Counted from the stretch's first letter, positions 1 through 6,827 are shown. The stretch is 29,961 bases of DNA from JAJTHY01 sp964458795 (GCA_964458795.1 CAYWJW010000018.1:1-29961), one strand, 5' to 3'. Numbers and translations: made by a program. The notes: generated from the letters alone by a model not told the origin.

Positions 1-240
1 TATGGCTTGGGTGGCGCACCTTTATTTGAAATCTATCTAGGAGAGCAGAAATCTAGGGGAATTCATATAGCCTTTCAAGTGAGTAATAAACAAACTGTAG
101 ATACCTTCCATTCTATGGCTTTAAGTATAGGAGGGAAGGATAATGGTAAGCCCGGATATAGAGAGTATGCCCCAAATTACTATGCTAGCTTTATTATTGA
201 CCCCAACGGCCATAATCTAGAAGCATTTGTCTTAACATAG
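1..240 (+). CDS. VOC-family (glyoxalase/bleomycin-resistance fold) protein, 3' part
   Basis: The frame is open from the first base of the window and ends at TAG 238-240, so the start lies outside. The visible 79 residues look like the second beta-alpha-beta-beta-beta unit of a vicinal-oxygen-chelate protein. They show a metal-ligand-type His in GIHIAF, a GGKDNGKPGYRE loop, the family-typical YYASFIIDPNGHNLEAF ending, and a Glu in NLEAF that usually binds metal. Members include glyoxalase I, dioxygenases and resistance proteins; the substrate cannot be read from this fragment. Nothing downstream is co-oriented within 2 kb, so it probably ends its transcript. The family call is firm; the exact role is unknown. 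Confidence 0.85.
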   Translation, partial: YGLGGAPLFEIYLGEQKSRGIHIAFQVSNKQTVDTFHSMALSIGGKDNGKPGYREYAPNYYASFIIDPNGHNLEAFVLT

Positions 241-280
241 TACTTTCTCTTTCTAAACTTGACGCTATCTATCACTGCAT

Positions 281-366
281 CTATAAAATTACAAATGCCG
301 GTGTAAACATCGTAGCCTGTAACGTACCTATAAAACGCATAGTGTTTTCCATATTTCGAAACTATT
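281..366 (-). pseudogene. Relic of a small membrane-peptide gene (copy A)
   Basis: Read on the minus strand this stretch gives IWKTLCVL, then after a one-base deletion FIGTLQATMFTPAFVIL and a stop. It aligns at roughly 70% DNA identity with the relic at 2288-2395 and with the intact 41-codon ORF at 29782-29907, whose corresponding residues are IWQALCIFLGPIRAAMF and FVILW. The one-base gap falls between the LC and IG codons. No start codon remains. It appears to be a dead copy of a short, mostly hydrophobic peptide gene of unknown function. Confidence 0.55.
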
Positions 367-403
367 TGATTTAGCAAAGAAGGTTAGAAAGTAACTAAGA
401 GGA

Positions 404-460
404 TTAAAGGCTAAGAACTAGAAGATAATTGCAAAATTACAGCTGGTACTTAGCCTTTAA
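404..460. repeat. 12-bp perfect inverted repeat with 33-nt loop
   Basis: TTAAAGGCTAAG (404-415) is exactly complementary to CTTAGCCTTTAA (449-460). The arrangement resembles the hairpin at 4358-4410 (arms AAAAGCTAAAT / ATTTAGCTTTT, loop 31 nt); in both cases the right arm is followed by a TATTCTC string within a few bases. It lies between a relic and the 3' end of the 78-codon gene, where it could act as a terminator or be a mobile palindromic element. Confidence 0.6.
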
Positions 461-499
461 CTTATATTCTCATTCATATTAACCAATAAAATTATATAT

Positions 500-736
500 C
501 TATCTTGAATATTCTTGAGAATGGCAATCAATGCTACTCAAATATTCTTCAGCAATATCTGCAGCTTTTGATATAAATTTTTGTACTTCTTTAGAAACAA
601 AAATATCAATAAATGACTGAAGACATGATTCTGAATAGTTACGCATTTTTTGCTCTTCATACGATACACCATTATACATGGATTGTGAGGCTATATATAA
701 TGGGGTAGTTTCTAGTTTTTCTTTTATCTCTTTCAT
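500..736 (-). CDS. Hypothetical 78-residue protein
   Basis: I do not recognise this protein. It has 78 residues, is mostly charged/polar and probably helical, with no signal peptide or membrane segment. Support that it is real: an AAGG ribosome-binding element about 7 nt before the ATG, and an operator-like dyad (766-796) containing a TATAAT-like box about 30-60 nt upstream. There is no neighbour in the same operon; the next minus-strand gene upstream is the broken LuxR-type regulator, about 275 bp away. The shortness and lack of a known motif keep confidence moderate. Confidence 0.5.
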   Translation of the reverse strand: MKEIKEKLETTPLYIASQSMYNGVSYEEQKMRNYSESCLQSFIDIFVSKEVQKFISKAADIAEEYLSSIDCHSQEYSR

Positions 737-765
737 AATAATACCTTATATTGTTTGTTAATAAT

Positions 766-796
766 AGGCCTTATAACTTATGTCATTATAAGACCT
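766..796. promoter_or_regulatory. Operator-like dyad upstream of the 78-codon gene
   Basis: AGGCCTTATAA (766-776) and TTATAAGACCT (786-796) are inverted copies with a single mismatch and a 9-nt spacer. Read on the minus strand the distal arm contains TCTTATAATG, which can serve as a -10 box for the ORF starting at 736. A repressor site or a transcript hairpin are both possible. Confidence 0.4.
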
Positions 797-1010
797 AAGA
801 GAAATTAGCTTTTTGGCTGCTTTCTGCTGTGATTGAATGGTACATTTTTTGAAAGTATGCAGTAAGTCATAATAAATACGTAGGTAATTATTACTTAAGG
901 ACTGGGTTATGATCTCAAGAAGTAAGGGAGTCTTATGAACTTCCCTATCTCTTAAGTTTGTAACAAGCTAGCAAATCTTCAATGGGTAAAGGCAGATCAG
1001 AATAAAAACT

Positions 1011-1311
1011 TTATTTTGACAAATTGACATAGATAAAGAATCTAATAAATGACATCAACTCAGATTTAGTATGTATATTAGTCTTTAACTTTACTTTCAA
1101 AATATGTGATTCCACGGTTTTATTAGAGATATGCAAATCCCGCGCAACTTCTTTGGAAGTTTTTCCAAAGTGATGTCAGGTAGAGGCATTCAAACTCTCT
1201 CACGGATAGGTTAATCTTCCCTAGGGATTCAGTCCCACAAACAGAAGCTTCATGTTTTTTTATAAACAATCTAAAGTGTTCAAATTTTTTAATAGTCATG
1301 TTAGCATTCAT
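1011..1311 (-). pseudogene. LuxR-type helix-turn-helix regulator, frameshifted
   Basis: Minus-strand frames join to give a GerE/LuxR-type DNA-binding domain. One frame supplies NLSVREFECLYLTS, the next supplies FGKTSKEVARDLHISNKTV and ESHILKVKLKTNIHTK, followed by SELMSFIRFF and a stop at TAA 1013-1011. The frame changes by one base near 1170, at the position of the G(K/R)T turn, so the natural product is truncated before the recognition helix. The remaining N-terminal part is only about 40 residues, so a larger sensory domain is probably already lost. Such regulators are common in Rickettsiales and Legionella; here it is a remnant. A sequencing error at the shift is the main alternative. Confidence 0.75.
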
Positions 1312-1369
1312 AATCAAAGTATATGCTTATTATAAAACACATCCATATAGAGTACAACCAAGAAAATAT

Positions 1370-1415
1370 GAGGAGTTTTTAGGAGTGGGTCAAACTAGTC
1401 TAAAAGCTAAAACTG
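1370..1415. repeat. Intergenic repeat, copy 1 (partial)
   Basis: The segment with GGAGTGGG, CTAGTCTAAAAGC and TAAAACT matches the right half of the repeat units at 2466-2521 and 4309-4410. The AACGAAGGGTTTTGGGA hairpin half is reduced to GAGTTTTTAGGAG. It abuts the stop codon of the SDR gene (minus strand). Confidence 0.5.
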
Positions 1416-1416
1416 T

Positions 1417-2178
1417 TTAATAGCTTATTGTTTTCCCACCATCACAGCAAATTGTGACTCCTGTCATCCAACTGGAAGAATCAGATGCTAATAGTACAGC
1501 AAGACCCGCATAATCTTCCGGATTCCCTGCGCGTTTCAACGGGATACCATCAATTATCTGTTGCCATCCGCTCGGATCTTTCTGCATAAAGGGCATATTA
1601 GATTCTGTAAAAGTTGTACCAGGAGCAATTCCATTGACGCGTATCTGGTAAGGGACTAATTCCAAAGCCGCAGATCTGGTCAACATATTCAGCCCTGCCT
1701 TTGAGCATGAATTTAAACAGCTCCCAATAGATGGTGCTATACCTGAAATAGAGGATATATTTATTATACTGCCTGGAGCCTCCCGCTCAATAAGGTGTTT
1801 GGCTATACCTTGTATCAGTCTAAATGGTACTTCAACATTAACTTTTTGCATCCAGGCAAATTGTTTTTGGGTTAGTCCAAGAATAGGTCCTCGATCATAG
1901 GCTGCAGCACAATTGACAAGGACATCAATTGTATCAAATTCACTAATAGCAGATTTAAGGAATAATTCAGGCTCATCATTTTTTGTAAAATCTGATTGTA
2001 TGGCAATACTTCTTCTGCCAAGTGTTTTTATCTCATCGACGGTGAGAAGAGCTTTATCTTTGGCAGAGCGATACTGAATTATAACATCAGCTCCTGCCTT
2101 AGCTAATGCAATAGCAATCCCTTTACCAATTCCCTGATTGCCCCCCGTTACAATTGCGCTCTTATTTATAAGTTGCAT
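1417..2178 (-). CDS. SDR-family oxidoreductase with altered active site
   Basis: A classical short-chain dehydrogenase/reductase of normal length (253 residues). The Rossmann glycine motif TGGNQGIG is at residues 11-18, a degenerate NNAG-like NCAA is at 89-92, the catalytic Ser is near 143 (NISSISG), and the PG motif is in NGIAPGTTFTE. The YxxxK motif reads N156-S-C-S-K160: Lys is kept, but the catalytic Tyr is Asn (codon AAT, one base from TAT). The Ser-to-Tyr spacing is the standard 13, so the alignment is secure. Normal members reduce or oxidise carbonyl/hydroxyl groups with NAD(P)(H), as in 3-oxoacyl-ACP reductase-like and glucose-dehydrogenase-like enzymes. Without Tyr the enzyme is probably inactive or only binds cofactor. 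The ribosome-binding site is weak. The substrate is unknown. Confidence 0.9.
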   Translation of the reverse strand: MQLINKSAIVTGGNQGIGKGIAIALAKAGADVIIQYRSAKDKALLTVDEIKTLGRRSIAIQSDFTKNDEPELFLKSAISEFDTIDVLVNCAAAYDRGPILGLTQKQFAWMQKVNVEVPFRLIQGIAKHLIEREAPGSIINISSISGIAPSIGSCLNSCSKAGLNMLTRSAALELVPYQIRVNGIAPGTTFTESNMPFMQKDPSGWQQIIDGIPLKRAGNPEDYAGLAVLLASDSSSWMTGVTICCDGGKTISY

Positions 2179-2287
2179 GGTGAATTCAAATATTTTTTAT
2201 AAATATGTATGTCATGATGTTTTCGGATCTTTCTAAAGAAAGCTTGCTACTATTGTATTACTCCCAAAACATTTCTCTCCTAGTCTA

Positions 2288-2395
2288 CTACTCCATCCAT
2301 AAAATTACAAACTCTAATGCAAACATTGCAGCTCATATAGAGCCTACAAAAATACATAGTGTTTGCCATATAATAGCATATAAAAATACAGCCAT
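2288..2395 (-). pseudogene. Relic of a small membrane-peptide gene (copy B), internal TGA
   Basis: From ATG at 2395 the minus strand reads MAVFLYAIIWQTLCIFVGSI, a TGA (2335-2333), then AAMFALEFVILWME and a stop. It matches the intact ORF at 29782-29907 without gaps over this span; the TGA replaces an AGA Arg codon there. It lies just upstream of, and co-oriented with, the SDR gene. If TGA were read as Trp in this organism it would be a full gene, but nothing else in the window supports recoding, since TGA is used as a normal stop elsewhere (for example by the GNAT gene). Confidence 0.6.
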
Positions 2396-2465
2396 TATTA
2401 GTCAGTGCATTTAGGTAAAGGGGACCTGAAACCTAATGAGAGATTTATATGTCAATATCTCAGAA

Positions 2466-2521
2466 GCTCCTCTTAAAAACGAAGGGTTTTGGGAGTGGGC
2501 TTTACTTGTCTTAAAAACTAT
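2466..2521. repeat. Intergenic repeat, copy 2
   Basis: Contains AACGAAGGGTTTTGGGA, with the preceding A-run identical over 20 bases to positions 4320-4339 in copy 3, followed by the related GTGGGCTTTACTTGTCTTAA string. A weak hairpin (AAAAC/GGTTTT) is possible. Confidence 0.65.
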
Positions 2522-2563
2522 TATTAGTGGCCGCATAACTTATTGAAATGTATTAAACTAAGC

Positions 2564-2576
2564 TATGCGTTAACTA
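2564..2576 (+). promoter_or_regulatory. Shared 13-bp promoter-region motif TATGCGTTAACTA (site 1)
   Basis: TATGCGTTAACTA ends 57 nt before the ATG of the 227-residue gene. The identical 13-mer occurs on the minus strand at 6592-6580, ending 55 nt before the ATG of the 700-residue gene. The match continues loosely downstream (TTNTTAA). Equal distance from two start codons suggests a common regulator or promoter type. GTTAAC within it is palindromic. Confidence 0.5.
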
Positions 2577-2632
2577 TTTATTAACCTTATTACCATAGCA
2601 TATAAACATAAGATTTAGTTTAAGAGGATGAT

Positions 2633-3316
2633 ATGAAAGACGATAGAGATTTACAAGCTCGGTTAACAGAAGCATTAAAAGAAGCCATCAATACTGGATT
2701 TAACAATAAAAGCACTAAAGAACAACTAATCGAAAACTTACATGATATTACCGCTAAAACAGTAACTGACTATGTTAATGGTGCAGTTGGTAAAAAGGCT
2801 ATCTCGATACGTGGCTTCAGTCCCCGTATGCAGGCTTCTACAAATCATATAGGTGTTAGTAATGATGATTTTAATACTATAACATCGAAATTAAATCCTA
2901 TTTATAGTGCTATAGAGGAACTTGCTGAAAGCGTGAACCAGCCTAGAATTATAATAACTCTTAAGAAAATAGATATATACGCTCGCACTGCTACATCTGC
3001 CATAATGAAGGCTACAGGAGAGTTTATGTCTAGCTTGGTAGATGCGATTACATCTAATGCGAAAAAGGAATTTAAAGAATTGGAACAGAGTGGCTCTGGA
3101 GCACTGAAAAAAGGTGGTTTTTTAGAAACCTTTTTCGGTGAGATGTCAGTTGCTGAAATGCAAAGCAAGGCTTTAGACGAAGCTCCTGTAGAAAAGTTTA
3201 CCAAAGCCTTAGATAACCTTATTGAACCGATTGCAGCGGCAGCAGCAAACCTTGTTGAAGCTGCAAATAAGGAAACCCAAAGACGTCAAGCAGAAAAAGT
3301 GCAACAGCAGAGGTAA
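2633..3316 (+). CDS. Hypothetical 227-residue helical protein, effector-like context
   Basis: Not recognised. The ATG is preceded by AGAGG about 6 nt upstream, so the start is good. The protein is hydrophilic and predicted mostly helical, without signal peptide or clear membrane span. A long alanine-rich stretch (about 205-215) is followed by a basic, glutamine-rich tail containing ETQRRQAEKVQQQR. A basic C-terminal tail is a loose feature of type IV secretion substrates, but this is inference only. It shares a 13-bp upstream motif with the large gene at 4420-6525, at nearly the same distance from the start, so the two may be co-regulated. It stands alone, with 359 bp of unassigned DNA downstream. 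Confidence 0.7.
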   Translation: MKDDRDLQARLTEALKEAINTGFNNKSTKEQLIENLHDITAKTVTDYVNGAVGKKAISIRGFSPRMQASTNHIGVSNDDFNTITSKLNPIYSAIEELAESVNQPRIIITLKKIDIYARTATSAIMKATGEFMSSLVDAITSNAKKEFKELEQSGSGALKKGGFLETFFGEMSVAEMQSKALDEAPVEKFTKALDNLIEPIAAAAANLVEAANKETQRRQAEKVQQQR

Positions 3317-3612
3317 GTTCTTTAACCTGTTGTTATCTTTTTGTGGAACTATTAATGTTAAAGGGTGATTTGAAGGGCTGGAGATGCAAGGAGATAGCGA
3401 TAGGGATGATGCCATAACTTCACTCAATATGAAGAAGATAACTTGGTCATAGTTGTAGAGCCTCCATGTAGCTCCTACCAGCTCTCGCCTAACCCCAAGA
3501 TAGTTATTCTCAAAAACTCCTTTTCTTTCTCTTATCAAAAATGACAGGTTTTGATATTGTATAGATCTTGTCTTAAAACACCTCAGCTAATCTATAGCAA
3601 TATTGAGCAAAC
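3317..3612. other. Unassigned intergenic stretch
   Basis: About 300 bases without a supportable gene. A minus-strand frame of 109 codons crosses from here into the 3' end of the 227-residue gene, but it has unusual composition (Ser/Cys/Leu-rich) and no start signals. No tRNA, repeat or terminator hairpin with a U-tract was found. Confidence 0.4.
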
Positions 3613-3640
3613 TTGACTTTGTACATACATTGTATATAAT
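3613..3640 (+). promoter_or_regulatory. Sigma70-type promoter of the BrnA/BrnT-like pair
   Basis: TTGACT (3613-3618), a 16-nt spacer and a perfect TATAAT (3635-3640) lie 36 nt before the antitoxin ATG. The AT-rich stretch between the -10 box and the start (3641-3665) would be the natural place for autoregulation by the antitoxin. Confidence 0.65.
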
Positions 3641-3675
3641 ATAGTGATAGTTAATATAATTATAGCCAGGATATT

Positions 3676-3939
3676 ATGAGCAAAAAAATACATCTGGATG
3701 CCTTTGAACAGGATATAGAGGATAATTTTGGATCCTTAAATACAATATCAGATATGAAAGCTGAGATGGAGATAATGAAGAATGCTGCGTTGATCCATTC
3801 GCGAAGGAAAAAGTCTATAACGTTACGTGTGCATGAAATAGACTTAGAGACAATGCGAATCAAAGCTTCAAAACTAGGCATTCCATATCAGACATACATT
3901 AATATGTTAATCCATAAAGATGCAATAAGCGGAGTCTAA
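3676..3939 (+). CDS. BrnA/CopG-like antitoxin (ribbon-helix-helix)
   Basis: An 87-residue protein whose C-terminal half fits a ribbon-helix-helix DNA-binding antitoxin: a basic RRKKSITLRV strand, then a helix-turn-helix-like stretch ending KLGIPYQTYINMLIHKD. The YQTxIN motif is typical of BrnA and related CopG-type antitoxins. The acidic N-terminal half (FEQDIEDNFGSLNTISDMKA) probably wraps the toxin. AGGA lies about 7 nt before the ATG. It should neutralise the protein encoded 3 nt downstream and repress their shared promoter. The family assignment (BrnA versus other CopG-type) is approximate. Confidence 0.75.
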   Translation: MSKKIHLDAFEQDIEDNFGSLNTISDMKAEMEIMKNAALIHSRRKKSITLRVHEIDLETMRIKASKLGIPYQTYINMLIHKDAISGV

Positions 3940-3942
3940 GTA

Positions 3943-4224
3943 ATGAAGTTCCGATATAATCAGGATAAAAATGCTAAGCTTCTTCTAGAGCGAGGTATAG
4001 GCTTTGAGGAAATTATAGAAGAGATAGCAAATGGTAACCTTGTAAAGATTACCAATCATCATAATAAAGAAATCTACCCCAATCAAAAAATCTTGCATGT
4101 AATATGCTTAGATAAGGTTTATCTCATACCGTATGTTATAGAGGAGAACGGTACAATATTCCTAAAAACACTGTATCCGAGTCGTAAGGCAACCAAGGCA
4201 TTAATACTTGATAAAATGCTATAA
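3943..4224 (+). CDS. BrnT-like ribonuclease toxin
   Basis: A 93-residue protein beginning 3 nt after the antitoxin stop, an arrangement typical of a type II toxin-antitoxin operon in antitoxin-first order. It opens KFRYNQDKNAKLLLERGIGF, close to the BrnT pattern (F-x-D-x-x-K-N ... K-H-G-V-x-F), and ends in a LYPSRKATKA segment like the conserved R-x-x-S-A-R-K-A region. BrnT toxins have a RelE-like fold and cut RNA, slowing growth. The His usually seen in KHGV is replaced (ERGIGF), and it is also similar to uncharacterised DUF4258-like toxins, so activity is unproven. Confidence 0.65.
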   Translation: MKFRYNQDKNAKLLLERGIGFEEIIEEIANGNLVKITNHHNKEIYPNQKILHVICLDKVYLIPYVIEENGTIFLKTLYPSRKATKALILDKML

Positions 4225-4308
4225 GACGCCTGAGTGCAAAAAGAGTTATAAGTAATATCACATGAAAATTAGAGTAGCGCATCAGTACCATCACCTATGC
4301 TGAAATAA

Positions 4309-4410
4309 TCTCAACTCACAAAAACGAAGGGTTTTGGGATTGGATTTGATTAGTCTCAAAAGCTAAATCTGCAGAATCAGAGAGCTTTACTGCCATTCCA
4401 TTTAGCTTTT
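4309..4410. repeat. Intergenic repeat, copy 3 (longest), with 11-bp inverted repeat
   Basis: The left part has AACGAAGGGTTTTGGGA (in 4320-4339) and the ATTAGTCTCAAAAGC core shared with copies 1 and 2. The right part is a perfect inverted repeat, AAAAGCTAAAT (4358-4368) with ATTTAGCTTTT (4400-4410), loop 31 nt. It lies immediately 3' of two convergent genes (BrnT-like toxin and the 700-residue gene), so it could double as a bidirectional terminator. The composite palindromic structure recalls Rickettsia palindromic elements, without sequence identity being claimed. Confidence 0.65.
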
Positions 4411-4419
4411 ATTCTCCTT

Positions 4420-6525
4420 CTATCTACCCAGCTCTGAAGGCCTACTTACCTTGACTCTATCGGCAAAAGTGATAAATTGAGTCTCAGTTTTAGTACGTGG
4501 AGCTTTTTCAATGCATCCTTTATCCATCAGGATCTTAAGTAACCTGTCGGGGTGGATTTTGCTGAAGCGCTCTCTGGCATCAAATGGTATGTCTATGACA
4601 TTCTCAGTTGTATCTAAGTCTTTTTGTAGCTGCTCATTTAATTTGATAAATGCAAGTGCAGTTGTTCTTGCAGCAAACTCGGAGCAAATCATCTCTACTT
4701 TTTCACCCATATTACTTTGCATTTTTCTGTGGAATTCTTCTAAACTTTCAGAGTTTATCTTCCTGTGTCCGAATGGTGGAATAAGACTAGCAAGACCGGC
4801 TTTTGCCTGTGCTAATAACCCATCAAATTTTTCTTGCGGAAAAATTATATTTGGAAATTGCTTGCTAGCATTGTTGTGAAGGTCATACTCGATCTTCCTA
4901 TACATTTCATTAACAAGTATGACATATTGTGGACCATAATGGCCTTCTAACTTTTCTTTAACTTCTTCACTAAATAATTTTTCAATCTTTATGTTATATA
5001 CATCAGAATATAGATATTGGTTAACTCTAAGCAGCTCTGTTTCAGCAATTTCTCCACTGTACATTACATGTGATATATAAGGTTTCTTATCATCCTTTAC
5101 TAATTTAGTTGTATGTGCATGTTCGGTAATTAATTGACTCAGCCTTTTACCTCGATCAAGGCCACCCCTAAATTCTTCTTCTCTGGTAATGTTGGCCATT
5201 AAAATATCGCCTGATTCATATGTAATTTCTCCAAGTATGTTATTGGTCACCTCTTTTATTATCGGAGCACATTCAGACACTTTTTGCTTGATATCTTTAA
5301 GGATGTTACTACCTTCAACTATTCCCAATCTGTCCAATTTTTCAAAACTATCTTTTGTTTTTGAATATCTAGTCAATATAGCATATTCTCGCAGTGTCAC
5401 TTTGTCGTTGTCGTCAATATCTTTGCCAGCTTGAGTATTTTTCTCATTACGAATAAGTTTTGGTAATGAATCTAAAAATATTTTATTATTCATAGTGTTA
5501 TAAGAAAAATCATAAAAAAACTCTGCCGCTTCCCAAAAGCCTGGTGGTAAATCACTTTTATTCAATTGCATTATAGCATTTAGCGCTTTGTTCAATTTAC
5601 TATTGCCAACTGCGCTTTCTACAAATTCTCGTAAAATTGCTAGTTGTTCTCCCGAAATAGGAGAATTAATTCTACTAAACAACCTCAAGACAAGCTCCTG
5701 TTTTTTTGTAAGTCCATTAGACAATAGCTCATCGCCTTGTGGGCCGTTCATTACAGTGATTTCAAGTTTTGCTCGGGCTTCTTCTAGTTTATTTTTGGGG
5801 ATCTGTTCATAAAATGTCACCAAAGCTTTTAATATCCCTATATCCTTATGATCTTTATAAAAGATTAGTGCATTATGAACCGCATCCACCATCTCAAGAT
5901 ATTCATTTATACACTCAAGCCGCTTGCTCGCATCCCCACTGCTTAGATCTTCCAAGTGCAAAAGATTGCCTTTGTTTATAAGGAAGCTAATATAGCTTGT
6001 GCAATTTGCTGCAAATTCCCTTAACTTAATGGGATCAACATCTTGTAACTCATCCACCTCCTCATCTAATGAGTCTAATTGATCACTTAATTGCCTAGCG
6101 CTTAGCTTACTCCTATCTATCTTTGCTAGAGGTTCTATGGATTTTTGCGTCAATGACTCAATAGCTGATGTCTTAAAAAAACTAGCTATTTTATCGATTA
6201 GTTCGTAAAAAAAATCCAAAAACTCACCATCATTGTTGAGGTTATAGTGCGTGCTCATCAATTCTTCGGCTATGAGAGTTGCTGTCTTTATCTTAGTTTT
6301 TTGGAACGTTTGTTTGAAGAACTCATCTGGTAGTGATGAGATAATTACCCCTACTTTTTCCTCAAGTACCTCTGCAGGATAGCCAGTTAAGTAGACAAAA
6401 TGATTAATATTAGGATTAAGCCTTTCCAGATCTTTCTGGCTTATTCTACCTTTTGCTTGCTCGCGCGTAGCATTGAGGACATCTTCTTTAAACCGAAGCT
6501 TCATGCTTGCTAAGTCTGGCTTCAT
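4420..6525 (-). CDS. Large hypothetical protein with possible YiiX/C92-like cysteine hydrolase domain
   Basis: ATG at 6525 is preferred because GGGTGAG precedes it by about 4 nt; an in-frame GTG at 6534 would add three residues (704 in all). Residue numbers here count from the GTG. Residues 1-430 are helical, hydrophilic and unlike anything I know. Residues 440-680 show the order of motifs expected for a circularly permuted papain-like (NlpC/P60-related, YiiX or peptidase C92) domain: GDIL at 442-445, His at 472/474 and 489 (ISHVMYSGE), CSEF at 617-620 as the Cys nucleophile, then HPDRLLKIL at 661-669 resembling the C-terminal SPxDL helix. Such domains cleave peptide, amide or acyl bonds, and related ones occur in intracellular-pathogen effectors. 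No signal peptide or membrane span is seen. A dyad overlaps its promoter. The domain call is an inference from motifs; the existence of the gene is certain. Confidence 0.85.
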   Translation of the reverse strand: MKPDLASMKLRFKEDVLNATREQAKGRISQKDLERLNPNINHFVYLTGYPAEVLEEKVGVIISSLPDEFFKQTFQKTKIKTATLIAEELMSTHYNLNNDGEFLDFFYELIDKIASFFKTSAIESLTQKSIEPLAKIDRSKLSARQLSDQLDSLDEEVDELQDVDPIKLREFAANCTSYISFLINKGNLLHLEDLSSGDASKRLECINEYLEMVDAVHNALIFYKDHKDIGILKALVTFYEQIPKNKLEEARAKLEITVMNGPQGDELLSNGLTKKQELVLRLFSRINSPISGEQLAILREFVESAVGNSKLNKALNAIMQLNKSDLPPGFWEAAEFFYDFSYNTMNNKIFLDSLPKLIRNEKNTQAGKDIDDNDKVTLREYAILTRYSKTKDSFEKLDRLGIVEGSNILKDIKQKVSECAPIIKEVTNNILGEITYESGDILMANITREEEFRGGLDRGKRLSQLITEHAHTTKLVKDDKKPYISHVMYSGEIAETELLRVNQYLYSDVYNIKIEKLFSEEVKEKLEGHYGPQYVILVNEMYRKIEYDLHNNASKQFPNIIFPQEKFDGLLAQAKAGLASLIPPFGHRKINSESLEEFHRKMQSNMGEKVEMICSEFAARTTALAFIKLNEQLQKDLDTTENVIDIPFDARERFSKIHPDRLLKILMDKGCIEKAPRTKTETQFITFADRVKVSRPSELGR

Positions 6526-6537
6526 AGTGCTCACCCG

Positions 6538-6568
6538 TTATACTTCATGATTTGATTATGAAGTATAA
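6538..6568. promoter_or_regulatory. 11-bp perfect dyad between promoter and start of the large C92-like gene
   Basis: TTATACTTCAT (6538-6548) and ATGAAGTATAA (6558-6568) are perfectly complementary with a 9-nt spacer. Read on the minus strand the distal arm contains TTTATACTTC, a possible -10 box, and the proximal arm ends about two bases before the GGGTGAG ribosome-binding element. It can be a repressor site or a transcript hairpin that controls ribosome access. Confidence 0.55.
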
Positions 6569-6579
6569 AAATTAACAAT

Positions 6580-6592
6580 TAGTTAACGCATA
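6580..6592 (-). promoter_or_regulatory. Shared 13-bp promoter-region motif TATGCGTTAACTA (site 2)
   Basis: Identical to 2564-2576 and 55 nt before the ATG at 6525. It lies just upstream of the 11-bp dyad on the minus strand. Confidence 0.5.
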
Positions 6593-6659
6593 TGGTATAA
6601 CTTACAATATTTCGTCAAAGGTAGGAATTTGACTAATCTGGATTTATACATACAACATA

Positions 6660-6711
6660 ATTCCTCCCAAAAACGACCGTTTTTGGGACTTAATTTACCA
6701 ATCTCTAAAAG
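6660..6711. repeat. Intergenic repeat, copy 4, with perfect 10-bp hairpin
   Basis: CCCAAAAACG (6666-6675) and CGTTTTTGGG (6678-6687) form a perfect inverted repeat around two bases. Downstream, CTTAATTTACCAATCTCTAA resembles the ATTAGTCTCAAAAGC core of the other copies. It sits between two divergent genes, so it is not a terminator here, which supports a repeat-element reading. Confidence 0.5.
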
Positions 6712-6827
6712 TCACTCATTTTTACCAGATATTGCTATTAAAACTTATCTCATTATCATAGTATTATAATTCTATGACTCAGCTGATTTATGACATATCT
6801 TGGTAATATATTGCTTCCATATGTTAT

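Noticed and set aside
2333..2335. TGA read as tryptophan (recoded genetic code)
   Set aside because: TGA ends the GNAT and GpA genes at sensible places, and the aligned residue in the intact copy is Arg, not Trp.
2205..2414. 69-codon plus-strand frame
   Set aside because: It is the antisense of small-peptide relic B; the minus strand aligns with the intact copy at 29782-29907 and explains the similarity.
2902..3204. 100-codon minus-strand frame inside the 227-codon gene
   Set aside because: It is antisense to a gene with a good ribosome-binding site and start, and its Ser/Leu-rich translation looks like a shadow.
3209..3538. 109-codon minus-strand frame over the 3' end of the 227-codon gene and the gap after it
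   Set aside because: Its Cys/Ser/Leu-rich C-terminal part is antisense to the real gene, no ribosome-binding site is visible, and no motif is recognised. The first 40 residues (MIRERKGVFENNYLGVRREL) look mildly protein-like but are not enough.
6660..6711. The 10-bp CCCAAAAACG hairpin as a terminator
   Set aside because: It lies between divergent genes with no gene ending into it, so it is better explained as a repeat copy.
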